NCBI RefSeq assembly: GCF_003626645.1
Contig: NZ_RBAM01000003.1
Coordinates: 310,001-374,000, forward strand
DNA: 64,000 nt
Reading direction: 5' to 3'
From: Streptomyces klenkii
Lineage (GTDB): Bacteria; Actinomycetota; Actinomycetes; Streptomycetales; Streptomycetaceae
The notes under the pieces: model-generated
What the model was told of the DNA's origin: nothing
The model's database searches: none
The model's input: only the letters and a program-made list of their open reading frames with translations
Position numbers and translations under genes: made by a program
Part shown: piece by piece, positions 59,567-64,000 of the stretch
Layout of the letters: every line of letters starts with the position of its first letter
How positions within the stretch are numbered: position 1 is the first letter of the stretch

Positions 59567-61006
59567 CTAAAGGACCGCCACCTTCTCCCGGTACGCCCGC
59601 ACCGCCGCCGCGTCCCGGTACGGTTCGAGCCGCCGCTCGAAGTCCCGGATGTACTCCAGCGCCCGCACCGACCGCATCTCCGCCGCCGCCTGCGCGGCCT
59701 CCGCCCCCAGCTGGCACGCCTGCTCCAGCTCGCCGAGCCCGAGCCGCGCCGTGGCCAGCACCACCCGGCAGAAGAGCCGGCTGCGGGCGTACGCCTGGCT
59801 GCGGAGCTGCAACGAGCGCTCGGCGTGCTGCGCCGCGGCCCGGTACTGCTGGAGATCGCGGTGGCAGTGCCCGAACTCGTCCGCCAGCTGGGCCTCGTCG
59901 AAGAAGCGCGCCCAGTACGGCACGTCGTCGCCCGGGCGGGCGGACTCCAGGGCCCGCTCCGCCCGCGCCAGCGACGCCGAGCAGGCCCGTACCTCGCCGA
60001 GCACCCCGTGCCCGCGGGCCTCCACCGCGTGGAGCAGCGACTGCACCACCGACGGCGCGCTGGAGCCGACGCCCTGCTGGGCGACCCGGGCCAGCTGGAC
60101 GGCTTCCCGGCCGTGGCCGAGGTAGACCGCCTGCCGGCTCATGGTGACGAGCACGTAGCTGCCGTAGGAGCGGTCCCCCGCGGCCTGGGCGAGCCGCAGC
60201 GCCTGGACGAAGTACCGCTGCGCCAGCCCGTGCGCGGCGATGTCGTACGACGTCCATCCGGCGAGCCGGGTGAGGTCGGCGACGGCGGCGAAGAGCCGGC
60301 GCCCGGTCGCCTCCCCGTACGTGCCGCGCAGCATCGGCTCGGCCTCGTGCTCCAGGTACCGCACGAGGGCCTGGCGGGCGTGCCCGCCGCCGTACGCGTG
60401 GTCGAGCGTGCGGAAGAGCTCGCCGACCGAGCGCAGCGCCGCGATGTCGCCCATCGAGACCCGGCCGCCGGGCCCGCGCTCGACCTGCCGCTGGCGGGGC
60501 TGGTGCGCGCGCCCCTGGGCCGGGACCCGGCCGCCCTCGGCGGCGGGCGCCCCGCGGGCGACCCGCTCGTCGGCGCGGCCGATCAGCCAGTCCCGGCTGG
60601 GCACCACGAGCCCGGCCGGGGTGAAGGCGATCTTCCGGAGCTCGGTGTGGCTGCCGGAGTCCTTGCGCCAGAGGCCGCTGACGATGTCAATGGCTTCTTC
60701 CGGGGACGCGGCGAATTCGAGCCCCGCGTACACCGGGGCGCAGGCGTCCAGGCCCAGGTCCTGCGCGGACAGCCGCCGCCCGAGCCGCCGGGTGAAGACC
60801 TCGGCGATCAGCGCCGGGGTGGTGCCCCGGGGCTGCTGGCCGCGCAGCCAGCGGGTGACGGACGTCTTGTCGTAACGCAGGTCGAGGCCGTGCTCAAGCC
60901 CTAACTGATCGACTCGCCGAGCCAGCCCTGCGTTGGAGAAGCCCGCCTCCGCGATCAACGCGGCGAGCTGACGGTTGGGGATGCGCTGCGGGGGTCGTTC
61001 CGTCAT
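59567..61006 (-). CDS. NsdA-like regulator with N-terminal HTH and TPR-like repeats
   Basis: A 479-residue cytoplasmic protein. Residues 10-60 form an XRE-like helix-turn-helix (NRQLAALIAEAGFSNAGLARRV, then KTSVTRWLRGQQP); residues 195-470 are all-helical repeats like tetratricopeptides. This layout fits the Streptomyces NsdA family, whose known member represses sporulation and antibiotic production; the target here is unknown. ATG 61006 (MTERPPQR) is preferred to 61063. Divergent from lipB over about 260 bases. Confidence 0.82.
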   Translation of the reverse strand: MTERPPQRIPNRQLAALIAEAGFSNAGLARRVDQLGLEHGLDLRYDKTSVTRWLRGQQPRGTTPALIAEVFTRRLGRRLSAQDLGLDACAPVYAGLEFAASPEEAIDIVSGLWRKDSGSHTELRKIAFTPAGLVVPSRDWLIGRADERVARGAPAAEGGRVPAQGRAHQPRQRQVERGPGGRVSMGDIAALRSVGELFRTLDHAYGGGHARQALVRYLEHEAEPMLRGTYGEATGRRLFAAVADLTRLAGWTSYDIAAHGLAQRYFVQALRLAQAAGDRSYGSYVLVTMSRQAVYLGHGREAVQLARVAQQGVGSSAPSVVQSLLHAVEARGHGVLGEVRACSASLARAERALESARPGDDVPYWARFFDEAQLADEFGHCHRDLQQYRAAAQHAERSLQLRSQAYARSRLFCRVVLATARLGLGELEQACQLGAEAAQAAAEMRSVRALEYIRDFERRLEPYRDAAAVRAYREKVAVL

Positions 61007-61269
61007 CAGCCTGCCGGTCTCCCTGATCTCGTTCTGGAACGGCGCGAACTTAGCGGTCCCCAACGCCCTGATCGCTCCCTTCGCCCCGCATTCATCCGAT
61101 CGTGTGAGGACAGATCAAATACACCCGGACGGCGCTCCGGACCCCCTCACCCCGCCGTGGCGGTCCGGGACCGCCCCTCAGCCCGCCGTGCACCGCCCGC
61201 CTGCGGCGATGTCGGCGGGCGGCCGTACAGTGGCAAAGGAGCAAGTCGAAGAGAAGCTGAGGAGCCGCC

Positions 61270-62106
61270 GTGAGTGAGCTGCGCTTCGTCCACCTGGGCT
61301 TCGGGGCGGACGCCGTCGAGTATCAGGAGGCGTGGCAGGAGCAGCGGCGGGTCCACGCCGCCCGGTTCGCGGACGAGATCCCGGACACCTGCCTGCTGCT
61401 GGAGCACCCGGCGGTCTACACCGCGGGACGGCGCACGGAGGACAGCGAGCGCCCCCTGGACGGCACCCCCGTGGTTGACGTCGACCGCGGCGGGAAAATC
61501 ACCTGGCACGGCCCGGGCCAGCTCGTCGGCTACCCCATCCTCAAGCTGCCGCGCCCGGTGGATGTGATCGCGCACGTCCGCCGCCTGGAGGAGGCACTCA
61601 TCCGCGCCTGCGCGGAGCTGGGCCTGGAAACCACGCGCGTGGAGGGCCGCAGCGGCGTCTGGGTGCTGGGCGACCCCGTCGAGCAGCGCCCCGCGATCGG
61701 CGGCCTGTCCCTGGACTTCGACCCGCGGCTGACGGACGAGGAGTTCGACCCCCGGCTGAACGGCCCGGAGTACGCCCCGTCCAACGCCGGCCAGCGCCGC
61801 GAGGACCGCAAGCTGGCGGCGATCGGCATCCGGATCGCCAAGGGCGTGACGATGCACGGCTTCGCGCTGAACTGTGATCCTGACAACACCTGGTTCGACC
61901 GGATCGTGCCGTGCGGCATCCGGGACGCGGGCGTGACCTCCCTCTCGAACGAGCTGGGCCGGCGGGTGTCCGTGGCCGAGGTCCTGCCGGTGGTGGAGAA
62001 GCACCTGCGGGAGATCCTGGAGTCGGCGGAGCCGCGGCCGCGCCCCGTAGCAGCGGGGGCGGCGAGCGGCACGGCCGGGGTGACCGAGGCGGCCGGGGCG
62101 AGCTAG
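61270..62106 (+). CDS. lipB: Octanoyl (lipoyl) transferase
   Basis: A 278-residue enzyme that moves octanoyl from acyl carrier protein to lipoyl domains. Blocks: [11 protein letters not shown] (about 51-61), [17 protein letters not shown] (about 75-91), the catalytic lysine in [11 protein letters not shown] (about 178) and the thiol C in VPCGI near 215. The tail from 250 is Ala/Pro-rich. GTG start. With LipA downstream (139-base gap) it completes lipoylation of the E2 encoded at 50.9 kb. Confidence 0.95.
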   Translation: MSELRFVHLGFGADAVEYQEAWQEQRRVHAARFADEIPDTCLLLEHPAVYTAGRRTEDSERPLDGTPVVDVDRGGKITWHGPGQLVGYPILKLPRPVDVIAHVRRLEEALIRACAELGLETTRVEGRSGVWVLGDPVEQRPAIGGLSLDFDPRLTDEEFDPRLNGPEYAPSNAGQRREDRKLAAIGIRIAKGVTMHGFALNCDPDNTWFDRIVPCGIRDAGVTSLSNELGRRVSVAEVLPVVEKHLREILESAEPRPRPVAAGAASGTAGVTEAAGAS

Positions 62107-62245
62107 CCCGCGGGGCCGGTGGGGAGCCGGTGGGGGAATGTGCCCGGGCCTTCATGAGTTGCCCAGGGCACAGGAATGACGAGCGTAGGAAATAACGGGC
62201 GTACCCTGGTGTCCGCCGAGGAATCGAAGTCATAGGGAGCCGGAC

Positions 62246-63211
62246 GTGTCGGCAGTCGCACCCGACGGACGCAAGATGCTGCGCTTGGAGGTCCGGAACG
62301 CCCAGACCCCCATCGAGCGCAAGCCCGAGTGGATCAAGACGCGGGCGAAGATGGGCCCCGAGTACACCTCGCTCCAGGGCCTGGTGAAGCGCGAGGGCCT
62401 GCACACCGTGTGCCAGGAGGCGGGCTGCCCCAACATCTACGAGTGCTGGGAGGACCGCGAGGCCACGTTCCTCATCGGCGGCGACCAGTGCACCCGGCGC
62501 TGTGACTTCTGCCAGATCGACACCGGCAAGCCCGAGGCCCTGGACCGGGACGAGCCGCGCCGCGTCGGCGAGTCGGTCGTCACGATGGACCTGAACTACG
62601 CCACGATCACCGGCGTCGCCCGCGACGACCTGGCCGACGGCGGCGCCTGGCTGTACGCGGAGACCGTGCGCCAGATCCACCAGCAGACCACGGAGCGCGA
62701 GGCCGGCCGGACCAAGGTCGAGCTGCTCGCGCCGGACTTCAACGCGGTCCCCGAGCTGCTGGACGAGGTCTTCGCCTCGCGCCCCGAGGTCTTCGCGCAC
62801 AACGTCGAGACCGTGCCCCGGATCTTCCGCCGCATCCGCCCCGGCTTCCGCTACGAGCGCTCGCTCGAGGTCATCACCAAGGCCCGCGAGGCCGGTCTGG
62901 TGACCAAGTCCAACCTGATCCTGGGCATGGGCGAGGAGCGGGCCGAGGTCAGCGAGGCGCTGCGCGACCTGCACGAGGCGGGCTGCGAGCTCATCACCAT
63001 CACCCAGTACCTGCGGCCGTCGCCGCGGCACCACCCGGTGGAGCGCTGGGTGAAGCCGCAGGAGTTCGTCGAGCTGAAGGACGAGGCGGAGGAGATCGGC
63101 TACGCCGGCGTCATGTCCGGCCCCCTGGTCCGTTCGTCGTACCGCGCCGGTCGCCTCTACCAGCAGGCGATGGAGCGGCGCGCGGCCGCCCCGTCGACCC
63201 AGGCGGTCTGA
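62246..63211 (+). CDS. lipA: Lipoyl synthase (radical SAM)
   Basis: A 321-residue radical SAM enzyme inserting two sulfurs into octanoyl groups. The auxiliary cluster motif is in [12 protein letters not shown] (about 54-65), the radical SAM cluster motif CxxxCxxC in CTRRCDFC (about 80-87), and the C-terminal serine that ligates the auxiliary cluster is in [11 protein letters not shown]. The auxiliary cluster is consumed as sulfur donor, which ties it to the Fe-S and desulfurase genes in this window. GTG start with AGGGAG ahead. Confidence 0.96.
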   Translation: MSAVAPDGRKMLRLEVRNAQTPIERKPEWIKTRAKMGPEYTSLQGLVKREGLHTVCQEAGCPNIYECWEDREATFLIGGDQCTRRCDFCQIDTGKPEALDRDEPRRVGESVVTMDLNYATITGVARDDLADGGAWLYAETVRQIHQQTTEREAGRTKVELLAPDFNAVPELLDEVFASRPEVFAHNVETVPRIFRRIRPGFRYERSLEVITKAREAGLVTKSNLILGMGEERAEVSEALRDLHEAGCELITITQYLRPSPRHHPVERWVKPQEFVELKDEAEEIGYAGVMSGPLVRSSYRAGRLYQQAMERRAAAPSTQAV

Positions 63212-63241
63212 CCTGCGGCTCCGGCCCTGCGCACACTCATG

Positions 63242-63294
63242 GACGCGGCCCGTGTCTCCCCTGCCGGACGGTGGGGGAAGGTACGGGCCGCGTC
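63242..63294 (+). terminator. lipA hairpin terminator
   Basis: Perfect 12-bp stem, arms 63242-63253 and 63283-63294, 29-base loop with its own short pairings, 30 bases after the lipA stop. Confidence 0.7.
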
Positions 63295-63459
63295 AACGTT
63301 TCATAGGTGTTTGACCAAGAGGTCATCCATTGGTAACACCGTTCCGTGACGATGGGGGTACGCACAGCAGTTCCCGGTACGTACATCCCTTCCCCGCCGG
63401 TACGCACCTCCAGCCCCCCGCTGCCCACTGATCACTTCCGCTCCCGAGGGGACAACGAC

Positions 63460-63720
63460 ATGCAGGCCGCGCCCGCCCACGCAGCCGTGGCGACAGCCAC
63501 CCGCGCCGCTTCCGCCCTGCCCACCACGCTCGCCGTGCGCCCCCCGTCCGTCACCGGGGCCCTGCGGGCCCTGGAGGGGCTGCTGATGCGCGGCGGCCAG
63601 CGCACCGCGCGGCGGAACGCCTGGACCGCGGTGCTGGAGGACCGCCGCCGGGCCAAGGACCGGCGCGAGGCGCAGCACGTGCTGGAGGCCGTGGCGGCCC
63701 CCGGTCCGCAGGCGACGTAA
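63460..63720 (+). CDS. Small basic protein, unknown function
   Basis: An 86-residue protein. The N-terminal half is Ala/Thr/Pro-rich, the second half charged (GGQRTARRNAWTAVLEDRR near 47-65, AQHVLEAV) and probably helical. No membrane segment or known motif. GAGGGG lies eight bases before the ATG at 63460. A similar small gene stands after lipA in S. coelicolor as I recall. A start at 63346 would add 38 unlikely residues. Confidence 0.7.
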   Translation: MQAAPAHAAVATATRAASALPTTLAVRPPSVTGALRALEGLLMRGGQRTARRNAWTAVLEDRRRAKDRREAQHVLEAVAAPGPQAT

Positions 63721-63730
63721 ACTTCGCCTT

Positions 63731-64000
63731 ATGGCGAGGAAGGCAACACCTGAGACTGAGAAGCAGGGGCGACTCCAGCAGATCGTCCTGTCCTACAAGA
63801 TGACGCGAGAGGCTGACCCGAAGGTCGGTCTTGTCGTCGCGGGCGTGGGCATCGTGACCCTCGGTGTCCTGCTCGCCGTGGGCTTTGCCATCGGCCACCC
63901 GGTCTACCTGGGCATTCTCGGCGTTCTGCTGGCGTTCCTCGCGATGGCCATCGTCTTCGGGCAGCGCGCCCAGCGCGCCTACCAGAACAAGATCGAGGGC
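63731..64000 (+). CDS. DUF4191 membrane protein (cut by window edge)
   Basis: The first 90 codons of a protein running off the right end. After a charged start (MARKATPETEKQGRLQQIVLS, here given to residue 21 in two parts: MARKATPETEK and QGRLQQIVLS) come two transmembrane helices (about 33-52 and 56-75) and an RAQRAYQNKIEG segment. This is the DUF4191 family, found after lipA and before glnA in Streptomyces and mycobacteria (Rv2219). Function unknown. Confidence 0.88.
   Translation, partial: MARKATPETEKQGRLQQIVLSYKMTREADPKVGLVVAGVGIVTLGVLLAVGFAIGHPVYLGILGVLLAFLAMAIVFGQRAQRAYQNKIEG

Noticed and set aside
1..64000. tRNA, rRNA, CRISPR array, insertion sequence or prophage
   Set aside because: None seen: no direct-repeat array, no transposase or integrase frame, and no tRNA-like T-loop sequence noticed by eye.

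Overview
This is a high-GC, gene-dense chromosomal window that reads as Streptomyces. Third codon positions are almost all G or C, GTG and TTG starts are frequent, and homologues follow an order I associate with the S. coelicolor SCO2126 to SCO2196 core region. It also keeps, with insertions, a gene order I recall from Mycobacterium tuberculosis (Rv2184c to Rv2219): ArsA-like ATPase, SRPBCC protein, fadD15-type ligase, pimB, NlpC/P60, trpD, ctaE-qcrCAB, ctaCDF, adenosine kinase, erpA, cobT, cobS, leucyl aminopeptidase, lipoyl E2, a TIGR01777 protein, lipB, lipA and a DUF4191 protein. These family and synteny statements come from memory and were not searched.

Left part (1-14 kb): the start of a ROK glucokinase, a DUF5304 protein, an ArsA-like ATPase with an altered P-loop, an SRPBCC protein, a phosphoesterase, a long-chain acyl-CoA ligase, a PimB-type mannosyltransferase, a GT87-type membrane protein, a lipoprotein metallopeptidase, two paralogous NlpC/P60 hydrolases and a NYN-domain protein. 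The theme is envelope lipid and wall metabolism.

Respiratory and sulfur part (14-29 kb): rhomboid protease, a stand-alone AsnC-type ligand domain, a SufS-like desulfurase behind a SAM-IV riboswitch, trpD, the bc1 complex (qcrC, qcrA, qcrB) with ctaE, an orphan receiver, an L,D-transpeptidase, the ctaC-ctaD-ctaF operon, and a cysteine desulfurase fused to TusA.

Middle part (29-47.5 kb): adenosine kinase, a secreted or anchored protein of unknown function, erpA divergent from nadA with paired operator-like palindromes between them, a NarL-type response regulator, a CobU protein fused to a beta-lactamase-like domain, an HtrA protease, a methyltransferase, a DUF3043 protein, a PspA-PspAA-histidine kinase envelope-stress operon, cobT, an MprF-like synthase overlapping a rhomboid-like gene, and cobS.

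Right part (47.5-64 kb): leucyl aminopeptidase, lpdA and the two-lipoyl-domain E2 (the E3 and E2 subunits of 2-oxoacid dehydrogenase complexes), GntR and WYL regulators, an SDR lacking the catalytic tyrosine, a TIGR01777 protein, an FAD oxidoreductase, an NsdA-like regulator, then lipB and lipA, which would lipoylate the E2, and the start of a DUF4191 gene.

Non-coding highlights are a SAM-IV riboswitch, many clean hairpin terminators, a dispersed 48-bp palindromic repeat family at four intergenic sites, a terminator whose right arm is triplicated, and palindromic operators at nadA and at the WYL regulator. I saw no tRNA, rRNA, CRISPR array, insertion sequence or prophage.
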